From UBA2211 sp049302755 (GTDB lineage: Bacteria; Patescibacteriota; Minisyncoccia; Minisyncoccales; Minisyncoccaceae): a stretch of 64,000 bases of DNA. The stretch's first letter is position 1, and each line of letters starts with the position of its first letter. The notes beneath the pieces were generated by a model. The model worked only from the letters and a program-made list of their open reading frames with translations. It ran no database searches and was not told the origin of the DNA. The translations under genes were made by a program, and so were the position numbers. The DNA lies in NCBI GenBank assembly GCA_049302755.1, contig JBAQMK010000002.1:248001-312000 (forward strand), given 5' to 3'. Positions 41,170 through 50,105 of the stretch are shown in pieces.

Positions 41170-42510
41170 ATGAATTTTAAATTTTTAAAAGACAATAACC
41201 AGGTTGTATATTCTATTGCTTTGATGATTTTGATTCCTGGGGTGGTAATTTTAAACACCTGGATGTTTTCGACTTCTTTTCGAGAAACAATCGATCAGAG
41301 CTTACAAGATAAAGCGATTGGTATTGGAGAATCAGTTAATGCCGGACTGTCTAACAAGCTTAATTCTCCGGAAGAGATGCAATCTTTTATCGACAATTGG
41401 AAAGGATACAATGGCGATACAAAATCTTTAGATGTTTTTTATCGCGACAACGAAACATTTAAATTGGTGGCGACGATGAATAATAGTGAGAAACTAGGAC
41501 AGACTGATAATTCTTTTGTCTTTATCACTTCCTGGGCTAATGATTGGCCGACGGCGCAAAAAATATATGAATCCGATGGAAAGAACAATTACCGTTATTG
41601 GTTGGTCGTGATGCCTCTAAAAGATTTAGATGGGCAGAAACAGGCTTTGCTCTCGATGAAGCTCTCGGCTGACGTTATAGACACGATTATGGCCGTTGTT
41701 TTGGGCCGGTCATACTGGGTACTCTTATTAACTATTGCCTTTATTATTCTGCTTTTATTGGTTAATTCCCGTTTGTTTGAATATTCCATTCTGTATAATA
41801 AAATCAAGGAGGTTGATGCGATGAAAGATGAGTTTATCTCCATGGCTTCTCATGAATTGAGGACTCCGGTTACAGTTATTCGCGGCTATGCAACTTTAAT
41901 GCTCGAGCAGGCCCAGACTTTAGGGGTAAATAAAGAAGCTAAGGAATATTTATCAATCATCGATATTTCTTCAGAAAGATTAAACGGTTTAATCGAAGAC
42001 CTTTTAAATGTTTCAAGAATTGAACAGGGTAGATTGAAGATGGATGTTAAGGATATGGAAGTTTGGCCGTTAGTCGAAGAAACGGTAAAGGAAATGAAAA
42101 TTCAAGCCGATACTAAAGGACTGGCTTTGTCTTGTATGATGGAACCCAATACTAAATCTTTAATCTCGGCGGATAAAGATCGTTTGAAGCAAGTTTTAAT
42201 TAATATCATCGGTAATTCAATTAAATATACTCCTTCCGGTAGCGTTGAAATCAAGGCTTTAAATCGAGACAATAATTTAGTCTTGATGATTAAGGATACC
42301 GGAATCGGAATGACCGCCAAACAAAGAGAACATTTGTTTGAAAAATTCTATCGAGTTAAAACCAAGAAAACCGAAGACATTGTCGGAACTGGATTGGGTC
42401 TTTGGATTACCAAACAGATTATTGAACTAATGAAGGGAACAATCATGATTGATTCGATGGAAAATGTGGGAACTCAAGTTACATTAGAATTTCCTTTAAT
42501 TAAAAAATAA
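41170..42510 (+). CDS. Membrane sensor histidine kinase (orphan)
   Basis: Membrane segments at about residues 15-35 and 175-198 enclose an external sensor domain. The HisKA domain has ASHELRTP with phospho-accepting His228. The ATPase part has QVLINIIGNSIKYTP (N box), DTGIGM (G1) and GTGLGLWI (G2). No response regulator gene is adjacent; the gene starts two bases after the adhesin stop, so the two are co-transcribed. Its output partner must be elsewhere. Confidence 0.92.
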   Translation: MNFKFLKDNNQVVYSIALMILIPGVVILNTWMFSTSFRETIDQSLQDKAIGIGESVNAGLSNKLNSPEEMQSFIDNWKGYNGDTKSLDVFYRDNETFKLVATMNNSEKLGQTDNSFVFITSWANDWPTAQKIYESDGKNNYRYWLVVMPLKDLDGQKQALLSMKLSADVIDTIMAVVLGRSYWVLLLTIAFIILLLLVNSRLFEYSILYNKIKEVDAMKDEFISMASHELRTPVTVIRGYATLMLEQAQTLGVNKEAKEYLSIIDISSERLNGLIEDLLNVSRIEQGRLKMDVKDMEVWPLVEETVKEMKIQADTKGLALSCMMEPNTKSLISADKDRLKQVLINIIGNSIKYTPSGSVEIKALNRDNNLVLMIKDTGIGMTAKQREHLFEKFYRVKTKKTEDIVGTGLGLWITKQIIELMKGTIMIDSMENVGTQVTLEFPLIKK

Positions 42511-42523
42511 TAAATTTAAAAAT

Positions 42524-42820
42524 ATGTTAAAAGATTTTATCGAGTTTCTAAAAGAATATAATATTGCTTCTCTAGCTTTAGCTTTTATTATGGGAGCGGC
42601 CAGCACTAGTTTAATTAATTCCTTGGTTAAAGATATTATTATGCCGATTTTTTCTCCGTTGGTTTCATCGGGAAACTGGCAGGACGCAATCTTAAGCTTG
42701 GGACCGATTAGTATAAAATACGGAGCCTTTTTGGGAGAGCTGTTGAATTTTGTGGTTTTAGGATTGGTAGTATTTATTATCGCTAAAAAATTGTTGAAGA
42801 TGGATAAGCCTGTTAAATAA
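42524..42820 (+). CDS. mscL: Large-conductance mechanosensitive channel MscL-like protein
   Basis: The first helix, IASLALAFIMGAASTSLINSLVKDIIMP, matches the pore-lining M1 of MscL, and the second hydrophobic helix is near the C-terminus (GELLNFVVLGLVVFIIAKKL). At 98 aa it is shorter than typical (about 130), lacking part of the C-terminal helix bundle. It opens under membrane tension to release solutes. It lies 13 bases after the kinase gene. Confidence 0.85.
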   Translation: MLKDFIEFLKEYNIASLALAFIMGAASTSLINSLVKDIIMPIFSPLVSSGNWQDAILSLGPISIKYGAFLGELLNFVVLGLVVFIIAKKLLKMDKPVK

Positions 42821-42861
42821 GATTTGATATTTAAGCTTTTACCCTGTAAAATATACATAAT

Positions 42862-44064
42862 ATGAATAATTTAAGAAACATCGACGTTAGAGGGAAAAAA
42901 GTATTATTAAGGGCTGATTTTAATGCTCCTTTGACTAAAGAGGGGGAAGTGGGTGATGATTTTAGAATTAGGAAAGTTGCTCCAACTTTAGAGTATTTAA
43001 GAAATAATGGAGCAAAAATTATCATTATTACTCATTTGGGTCAACCCAAGGGGAAAGACTTAAAATATTCAATCAGGCCGATTGCCCGCAAACTATGGGA
43101 AGTTGTCGGCGGGAAGGTGCAATTTGTTAACGATACGATCGGAAAAAGCGTTGAGAAGGAAATTAATCAGATGGAAGAAGGGGAGATAATAGTTTTGGAA
43201 AATTTAAGATTTTATAAAGGAGAAGAAGAAAACAGTGAAGAGTTTTCGCAACAACTTGCCCGATTGGGCGATATTTTTGTTCAGGACGGATTCGGAGTCT
43301 GTCATCGTTCTCACGCTTCAATAGTGGGAGTGACTAAATATATCCCTTCGTATCCCGGATTATTACTTGAAGAAGAAATCAGAGTATTATCCAATGCTTT
43401 AGTTTCTCCGGATCGACCGTTGGTTTCAATTATCGGAGGAGCGAAAGTTTCAACTAAGACTAGAGTCATTGAAAGATTATTAGATAAGTCTGATTATTTA
43501 TTATTGGGAGGAAAAATCGCCAATTCTTTATTGGTCGCCAAAGGCATCTGCATTAAAGATTTATTATCCGATGATGAAGAAGATTTAATGGAGGTTGTTA
43601 AGAGAATAGATTTAACGAGTCCCAAGCTTCATTTGCCGATTGATGGAATTATGGCTTTGCATGATTTTGAAGAAGAGTATTCAAGAATAGGAGCCGTGGG
43701 AACAGTGAGAAGAGAGGAAGGAATTTTTGATATCGGACCGGAAACGGTAGAAAAATACATGGCTGTTTTAAGTGAAGCTAAAACAATAATCTGGAACGGT
43801 CCTTTGGGATTATTTGAGAAAAAGCCTTTTGATAAGGGAACGGTGGATATTGCTAAAATGATTGGTGGAATTAATAGTCAGGTTTTTTCAATCGTCGGTG
43901 GAGGAGAAACGGTTGAAGCAATACAACAATTAGGAATTGAAAATCAATTTGATCATGTTTCGACCGGCGGTGGCGCCATGCTTGATTTTATGGCCGGGAA
44001 AGATTTGCCGGGTATAGTTGCCTTGGAAGAGAATAGTAATAAAAAGAAAGATGTTAAAAATTAA
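42862..44064 (+). CDS. pgk: Phosphoglycerate kinase
   Basis: The glycolytic enzyme that forms ATP from 1,3-bisphosphoglycerate. LLRADFNAPL, GQPKG, VLENLRFYKGEE, GGAKVSTK and the C-terminal nucleotide loop GGGETVEA are all present. At 400 aa it is full length. Its 3' end overlaps the DHH gene by 14 bases. It indicates a partial glycolysis in the cell. Confidence 0.97.
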   Translation: MNNLRNIDVRGKKVLLRADFNAPLTKEGEVGDDFRIRKVAPTLEYLRNNGAKIIIITHLGQPKGKDLKYSIRPIARKLWEVVGGKVQFVNDTIGKSVEKEINQMEEGEIIVLENLRFYKGEEENSEEFSQQLARLGDIFVQDGFGVCHRSHASIVGVTKYIPSYPGLLLEEEIRVLSNALVSPDRPLVSIIGGAKVSTKTRVIERLLDKSDYLLLGGKIANSLLVAKGICIKDLLSDDEEDLMEVVKRIDLTSPKLHLPIDGIMALHDFEEEYSRIGAVGTVRREEGIFDIGPETVEKYMAVLSEAKTIIWNGPLGLFEKKPFDKGTVDIAKMIGGINSQVFSIVGGGETVEAIQQLGIENQFDHVSTGGGAMLDFMAGKDLPGIVALEENSNKKKDVKN

Positions 44065-45235
44065 AAATATTGATAAAGCGGCGGAAAGGATTAGAAAAGC
44101 AGTTTTAAATAATGAACAAATAATTATTTACGGAGATTCAGATTTAGACGGGATATCATCAATGGTTATCGTTAAGGAATCGATAGATAATTTAATTTCC
44201 CTGCTGGCTAAAGAAAAAAAAGAATCGTTTCCGACGGTTTTAGCTTTTTCTCCAGAAAGAAAAACTGAGGGCTATGGATTAAATGATAAGGCTCTGGTTT
44301 TTATTAAGTCAAAAGTTAGTAAAGGATTGATTGTTACTCTTGATTGCGGAATCACTAATTTTAAAGAAATTGAAGATGCTAAGAATAGCGGATTTTCAGT
44401 AGTGGTAATAGATCATCATAAGGCAATTGGCGGAATACCTGAAGCCGCGGAAATTGTTGTTGACCCAAAGCAACCAGATGATGATTATCCTTTTAAAGAA
44501 TACGCCAATGTCGGGATTGCTTTTAAATTATCAGAAGAACTTTTGGGTGATAAATTGTCTCCGATGCTCCGAGATAGTTTCTTAGAGTTAACTGCCTTAG
44601 CAACTATTTCCGATATGATGCCAGAAGTGGGAGAGAATGAAGAGTGGATTAAGGAAGGATTGGAAAAAATAGAATATAGTCAGAGGCCGGCCATCAGAGC
44701 GATCTTTTCAATTCTTAATCCAATGGATTTCGGTTCAAAGCGAGACATGGTTTCAAAAATTAACAGCGCTTTGAATTCGGCAGCAATCGAGAATCATATT
44801 CCCAAGCCGTATTTGTTTTTAATCGAATCTGATTTTGATAAAACTAAAATAACAGCCCAGGAATTATTTGAAGAAAGCCAGCAGAAACAAAGAGAGATTG
44901 CCGTAATGGTTAATGATTTAATTGAAAAGATTTCAATGTCCAATAATTCAAGCATAATTTTTGAAGGTTCTCATGTTTGGGAGCCGGAATTTTTAGGCGC
45001 CGTTGCTTCCCGATTGTGCAATTATTTTGAGAAACCGGTTTTTCTTTATAAGAAGGGAGAGGAGTTTAGTCGGGGAACGGTGAGGGTTCCGAAGGGAATG
45101 GATGCGGTCCAGGCAATGGAAAGCTGTAAAGAATTATTAGTGATGTTTGGAGGACATCCTCCGGCCGCCGGATTTACAGTGAATAATAATAATCTTTTTA
45201 AGTTCGAAGAAGGTTTAAAAAAATATTTTAATTAA
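44051..45235 (+). CDS. DHH-family phosphoesterase, RecJ-like
   Basis: IIYGDSDLDGISS (motif I), TLDCGITN (motif II) and VIDHHKA (DHH motif III) define the DHH phosphoesterase core; the C-terminal DHHA1 part carries FGGHPPAAGFTV. RecJ trims single-stranded DNA 5' to 3'. At 394 aa it lacks the OB domain of full RecJ. Other DHH enzymes (NrnA, phosphodiesterases) are possible, but the DSDLDG motif and DHHA1 box fit RecJ best. I start at ATG 44051. Confidence 0.85.
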   Translation: MLKIKNIDKAAERIRKAVLNNEQIIIYGDSDLDGISSMVIVKESIDNLISLLAKEKKESFPTVLAFSPERKTEGYGLNDKALVFIKSKVSKGLIVTLDCGITNFKEIEDAKNSGFSVVVIDHHKAIGGIPEAAEIVVDPKQPDDDYPFKEYANVGIAFKLSEELLGDKLSPMLRDSFLELTALATISDMMPEVGENEEWIKEGLEKIEYSQRPAIRAIFSILNPMDFGSKRDMVSKINSALNSAAIENHIPKPYLFLIESDFDKTKITAQELFEESQQKQREIAVMVNDLIEKISMSNNSSIIFEGSHVWEPEFLGAVASRLCNYFEKPVFLYKKGEEFSRGTVRVPKGMDAVQAMESCKELLVMFGGHPPAAGFTVNNNNLFKFEEGLKKYFN

Positions 45236-45253
45236 TAATTATTAATAAAAAAT

Positions 45254-45475
45254 ATGAAAAAAATAATATTATCTCAGTTTGTCGTTTTATTAGCCGGAAC
45301 ATTATTTGCCTGGTTCAATTTTCTTAACGAATATATTTATTGGGCTAAGAATTCTTTTTGCACCGTTGGGTGTACCGGCGGAACCAATCCTTTCTTTTCT
45401 CCGTGCTTCGGCGGGGCAGTCTTTTTCACTATTGCCCTTATCCTTCATTCAATTATCATGAAGAAGAGTAAGTAA
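45254..45475 (+). CDS. Small two-helix membrane protein with cysteines
   Basis: A 73-residue protein with an N-terminal helix (residues 4-22) and a C-terminal helix (about 50-68). Between them is an external loop with FCTVGCTGGTNPFFSPCFGG. Several Cys in the loop may pair or bind metal. I recognise no family, though similar small proteins appear in Patescibacteria. Confidence 0.6.
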   Translation: MKKIILSQFVVLLAGTLFAWFNFLNEYIYWAKNSFCTVGCTGGTNPFFSPCFGGAVFFTIALILHSIIMKKSK

Positions 45476-45486
45476 TAGGGTTAATC

Positions 45487-45508
45487 GGGGGCATATTGCC
45501 TCCTTTTT
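45487..45508 (+). terminator. Hairpin terminator before uvrB
   Basis: GGGGGC pairs with GCCTCC (one G-U) around ATATT and runs into T5. An extended -10 TGGTATGAT follows (45516-45524), giving uvrB its own promoter. Confidence 0.65.
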
Positions 45509-45547
45509 GTTTGGATGGTATGATGTAGTTTCCTAAGTTTTAAAACC

Positions 45548-47563
45548 ATGGATTTTAAGCTGAAAGGGGAAATGAAGCCAAAAGGAGACCAGCCTCAAGC
45601 CATTGAAAAATTAGTTCAAGGCTTAAAGCAAGGAATGGGAAAGCAAACATTGCTTGGAGTTACTGGGTCTGGTAAGACTTTTACCATAGCGAACGTAATA
45701 GACAAGGTGCAGAAGCCGACACTGGTGATTTCGCATAACAAAACCTTAGCCGCTCAATTATGCAATGAATTCAGAGAGTTTTTCCCCGATAATGCGGTTG
45801 AATATTTTGTTTCCTATTACGACTACTATCAGCCGGAAACATATATGGTTCCTACTGATACGTATATTGAAAAAGAAGCTCAAATCAATGAAGAGATAGA
45901 CAGATTGAGGCATGCTTGCACTCAGGCCTTGATGACTAGAAAAGACGTGATTATCGTTTGTTCGGTTTCTTGTATTTACGGATTGGGTTCGCCCGATGAA
46001 TACAAAAAAGTGATGCATGTTTTTAAGAAAGGAGAAACAATCAGCCGACAGGAGATAGCGAGAAAATTGATCGATTTGCAATTTGAAAGAACCAATGAAG
46101 ATTTATTTTTGGGAAAATTTAGATTAAGAGGGCAGGTTTTAGAAATAATGCCGGTGAGTCAAAAAGTGATCTACCGAATGAATATTTCTGATAAAATTGA
46201 TTCGATAGAATTAATTGATCCGATTAGAAGGAATATCTTAGAAGAAGTTGATGAGGTTTCTTTGTTTGCCGCCAAGCACTACGTTTTAAACGATGAAACA
46301 AAAAAGGAAGCTTTAAGGGAAATAAGAGAAGAATTGGAAGAAAGATTGAAGTTCTTTGAACGGGAAGGTAAATTACTGGAACACGAAAGATTGAAAAGAA
46401 GAGTTAATTATGATTTAGAGATGATTGAGAATATTGGTTATTGTCAGGGAATAGAAAACTATTCAAGACATTTCGACGGAAGAAAAGTAGGCCAGCCTCC
46501 TTTTACTCTGATAGATTATTTCAAAGCAGCCGATCCTGATTTCTTGACTGTGATCGATGAATCGCACGTGACCATTCCACAAATCGGGGGAATGTATTTC
46601 GGTGATAAATCAAGAAAGAAATCTTTAATTGATTACGGTTTTCGTCTAGAGAGCGCATACGATAATCGACCGTTGCAATATTTTGAATTTGAAGAATTAA
46701 CCAAGAGAAAGATATATGTTTCCGCAACACCGAAAGAAGAGGAGTTAAGTCAAAGCGAGCAAGTGGTTGAACAAATCGTCAGACCGACCGGATTGATTGA
46801 CCCGGAAGTTATTATTCGTCCGATTACCGATAAAAAAGGTGATTCTCAGATTGAGGATTTAATTAAGAGAATTGAAGAGCAGGTTTCCATAAAGGAAAGA
46901 ACCTTAGTTACCACCTTAACCAAAAGAATGGCCGAAGATTTAACCGATTATTTAGAAAAGAAAAAAATCAAAGTTAAATATCTACATAGTGACATTAAGA
47001 CATTGGAGAGAATTGACACGATTACCGAATTAAGAAGAGGAACTATTGATGTTATCGTCGGAGTCAACCTACTAAGAGAAGGATTGGATATTCCTGAAGT
47101 TTCATTGGTAGCAGTTCTTGATGCGGACAAAGAAGGATTTTTAAGAAATGAAACCAGTTTGATTCAGACTATTGGCCGTGCGGCCAGAAATGTTAACGGT
47201 CGTGTTGTTTTGTATGCTGATAATATTACTAAATCAATTGAGAAAGCGGTCAGTGAAACTGCCAGAAGAAGAGAAATTCAATTAGAGTATAATAAGGAAC
47301 ACGGAATTACTCCGAAAACTATTGAAAAGAGTATTAAGAATATTTTAGAACAGTTCGGACTCACTTCTAAACAATTAAAGTCAAAGAAGCGTAATGAAAA
47401 GATATTGGAGATTGACTTGAAGGGAGATAATAGACCGTTAAAGGAAATATTGAAAGACAAGAAACTTAAAATGAAAGAAGCGGCCGATAAATTGGAATTT
47501 GAATTGGCGGCAATTTTAAGAGATGAAATTAATCAATTAGAGAAAGAGATAAAGAAGAAATAA
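45548..47563 (+). CDS. uvrB: Excinuclease ABC subunit B
   Basis: The damage-verifying helicase of nucleotide excision repair. GVTGSGKT (Walker A), YYDYYQPETY (beta hairpin for strand separation), DESH (46556 region), and RRGTIDVIVGVNLLREGLD plus IGRAARN in the second motor domain are present; the C-terminal UVR motif (LKMKEAADKLEFELAAILRDEI) binds UvrC. At 671 aa it is full length. It precedes uvrA by one base. Confidence 0.97.
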   Translation: MDFKLKGEMKPKGDQPQAIEKLVQGLKQGMGKQTLLGVTGSGKTFTIANVIDKVQKPTLVISHNKTLAAQLCNEFREFFPDNAVEYFVSYYDYYQPETYMVPTDTYIEKEAQINEEIDRLRHACTQALMTRKDVIIVCSVSCIYGLGSPDEYKKVMHVFKKGETISRQEIARKLIDLQFERTNEDLFLGKFRLRGQVLEIMPVSQKVIYRMNISDKIDSIELIDPIRRNILEEVDEVSLFAAKHYVLNDETKKEALREIREELEERLKFFEREGKLLEHERLKRRVNYDLEMIENIGYCQGIENYSRHFDGRKVGQPPFTLIDYFKAADPDFLTVIDESHVTIPQIGGMYFGDKSRKKSLIDYGFRLESAYDNRPLQYFEFEELTKRKIYVSATPKEEELSQSEQVVEQIVRPTGLIDPEVIIRPITDKKGDSQIEDLIKRIEEQVSIKERTLVTTLTKRMAEDLTDYLEKKKIKVKYLHSDIKTLERIDTITELRRGTIDVIVGVNLLREGLDIPEVSLVAVLDADKEGFLRNETSLIQTIGRAARNVNGRVVLYADNITKSIEKAVSETARRREIQLEYNKEHGITPKTIEKSIKNILEQFGLTSKQLKSKKRNEKILEIDLKGDNRPLKEILKDKKLKMKEAADKLEFELAAILRDEINQLEKEIKKK

Positions 47564-47564
47564 T

Positions 47565-50105
47565 ATGCAGGATAAAATAATAATCAAAGGGGCGAGAGAG
47601 CATAACTTGAAGAATGTTTCTCTAGAATTACCCCGAAATAAAATGGTTGTCTTTACCGGATTATCTGGTTCGGGAAAATCGAGCTTGGCTTTCGATACGA
47701 TTTTTGCCGAGGGACAGAGAAGATATATCGAATCATTATCCTCATACGCCAGACAGTTTTTGGGAGGAATGCAAAAACCGGATGTTGATGAAATAGAAGG
47801 ATTGTCTCCGGCTATTTCAATTAGTCAGAAAGCTCATAGTAGTAATCCCCGTTCGACCGTTTCAACTATTACCGAAATATATGATTACTTAAGAGTTTTA
47901 TATGCCAGGATTGGAAAGCCTCATTGTCCTGATTGCGGAATTAGTATTGAAAAAATGACGGCTGATGAGATATTTAAAAAAACAGAAGAGTTGCTTAAAG
48001 AAGAAGGAGCACTGTTTATTTTGTCTCCGGTGGTACGAGGAAGAAAAGGAGAATATTTTCAAATGCTTCAGGATACTTACGAAGCAGGTTTTTCCGAAGT
48101 TAGAATTGATGGAAAGACAAGAAGCTTGAAAGAGAGAATACCTTTGGAAAAAGCAAAGATTCATACTATTGAAATTGTAATTGATAAGATATATTTTTCA
48201 AAGATTGATGATGATTTTGAATTCAGATTGAATGAAGCGATTGAAACAGCTATCGATATGTCTGATGGTCTTTGTACGATTATTTTTCCCAACAAAGAAG
48301 AGAAGATATTTAGTACACAATATTCTTGTCCCAATTGTGGATTCAGTTTTCCTGAAATAGAGCCGAGACTGTTTAGTTTTAATAGTCCGTACGGTGCTTG
48401 TCCTGAATGTAACGGACTGGGAATTGAAAATCCTTTTTCAACCAATCCTTGTCCGGTTTGCGAAGGTAAAAGATTAAATAAAAATGCACTATCAGTTAAA
48501 GTTAATGATAAGAATATTTGGGAGGCAACCAATATGACCGTTGAGAAGGCTTTGGAATTCTTTTCTAAAGCCGGAGAGGAGATAAGTAAGAAAGACAAAG
48601 AAATCGCCGAGGTTATTTTTAATGAGATAAAGAACAGGCTTCAGTTTATGATTGACGTCGGTTTGCATTATATTAGCTTAAACAGAATGTCCGGAACTTT
48701 GTCAGGTGGAGAATCACAGAGAATCCGTTTGGCTTCCCAAGTCGGAACTAAGTTAGTCGGAGCCTTATATGTTTTGGATGAACCGACCATCGGACTGCAT
48801 CAGAGAGATAACGAATTATTAGTTAAGACATTACGAAATTTATGCGATATTGGAAACAGTATTATCGTTGTCGAGCACGATGAAGATACGATTATGGCCA
48901 GCGATTGGATTGTTGATTTCGGTCCTCGAGCCGGACAACACGGAGGAGAAATAATGTTTTCCGGTCCCTTGAATAATTTATTATTAAAAGGAAAAGAAAC
49001 TTCAAATTGCAAACAATTGGGAAGCGCTCAGAAATCTTTAACCGGAAAGTATTTAAGAGGGGAAGAAAAGATAGAAATACCCAAGGAAAAAAGAGGGGTT
49101 CATAGTGGTATGCCGAAATTGAAAATTATTGGAGCCACGGAAAATAATTTAAAAAATGTTAGCGTTGATATTCCTTTGGGCAGATTGGTTTGTTTGACCG
49201 GCGTTTCCGGTTCGGGAAAATCAACCCTGATGAATAATATCATATATAAATACGTAACCGGAAAGCTTAATCGTTTCAAAAGAGATATTAAGGTAAAGGA
49301 AGTTAAGAATATAGAATACTTGAATAGGGTAGTCAGAGTCGATCAGTCTTTGATTGGACGATCTTCTCGTTCCAATCCGGCTACTTACACCAAGGTTTAT
49401 GATGAAATCAGGAATTTATTTGCCGTGACTCCCGAAGCAAGAATGAAAGGATATAAGCCGGGAAGATTTAGTTTCAATCGACCTGGAGGAAGATGTGAGA
49501 ATTGTGAAGGAAAGGGAGTTTTGGAAATAGAAATGCATTTCTTGCCCAACGTTGAAGTGGTTTGTGATGTTTGCAAGGGACGCAGATTTAACAAAGAAAC
49601 CTTGGATATTCACTATAAGGAAAAGAATATTTCAGATGTTTTAAATATGACGATTGAAGAAGCGGTGGAATTTTTCAAGGATATTCCTTTTATTTACGAT
49701 AAGCTTAAAGTTTTGAATGAAGTCGGTTTGGGATATTTGACTTTGGGTCAGCCGGCCACAACTTTGTCGGGCGGAGAGTCGCAAAGAATTAAGTTAAGTA
49801 GAGAATTATCAAAACAAGGAACAGTCAAAACATTATTTTTATTGGATGAGCCGACAACCGGACTACATTATGATGATATTAAGAAATTAATGATTCTTTT
49901 ACAGAAATTAGTTTCTCAGGGAAATACGGTAATGGTAATCGAGCATAATTTAGATTTTATCAAGTGTGCCGATTGGATTATCGATTTGGGACCCGAAGGC
50001 GGAGAGAAAGGAGGAAAAGTGGTGGGAGAAGGAACTCCCGAAGAATTATCCAAGATGCCGACCTGGACTGGTAAATATTTAAAAAGAGTTTTAAAGAATG
50101 GCTAA
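47565..50105 (+). CDS. uvrA: Excinuclease ABC subunit A lacking the insertion domain
   Basis: The damage-recognition ATPase, with two ABC modules: GLSGSGKSS and GVSGSGKST (Walker A), two LSGGESQRI signatures and two DEPT Walker B motifs. The UvrB-binding part is present (about residues 120-240). Zinc-binding pairs CPNCGF, CPECNG, CPVCEGKR, CENCEG and CDVCKG are seen. At 846 aa it is about 90-100 residues shorter than typical. Between CPECNGLG and CPVCEGKRL only about a dozen residues remain, where other UvrA proteins carry the DNA-binding insertion domain. So the gene is intact but reduced. Its end overlaps uvrC by 8 bases. Confidence 0.96.
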   Translation: MQDKIIIKGAREHNLKNVSLELPRNKMVVFTGLSGSGKSSLAFDTIFAEGQRRYIESLSSYARQFLGGMQKPDVDEIEGLSPAISISQKAHSSNPRSTVSTITEIYDYLRVLYARIGKPHCPDCGISIEKMTADEIFKKTEELLKEEGALFILSPVVRGRKGEYFQMLQDTYEAGFSEVRIDGKTRSLKERIPLEKAKIHTIEIVIDKIYFSKIDDDFEFRLNEAIETAIDMSDGLCTIIFPNKEEKIFSTQYSCPNCGFSFPEIEPRLFSFNSPYGACPECNGLGIENPFSTNPCPVCEGKRLNKNALSVKVNDKNIWEATNMTVEKALEFFSKAGEEISKKDKEIAEVIFNEIKNRLQFMIDVGLHYISLNRMSGTLSGGESQRIRLASQVGTKLVGALYVLDEPTIGLHQRDNELLVKTLRNLCDIGNSIIVVEHDEDTIMASDWIVDFGPRAGQHGGEIMFSGPLNNLLLKGKETSNCKQLGSAQKSLTGKYLRGEEKIEIPKEKRGVHSGMPKLKIIGATENNLKNVSVDIPLGRLVCLTGVSGSGKSTLMNNIIYKYVTGKLNRFKRDIKVKEVKNIEYLNRVVRVDQSLIGRSSRSNPATYTKVYDEIRNLFAVTPEARMKGYKPGRFSFNRPGGRCENCEGKGVLEIEMHFLPNVEVVCDVCKGRRFNKETLDIHYKEKNISDVLNMTIEEAVEFFKDIPFIYDKLKVLNEVGLGYLTLGQPATTLSGGESQRIKLSRELSKQGTVKTLFLLDEPTTGLHYDDIKKLMILLQKLVSQGNTVMVIEHNLDFIKCADWIIDLGPEGGEKGGKVVGEGTPEELSKMPTWTGKYLKRVLKNG

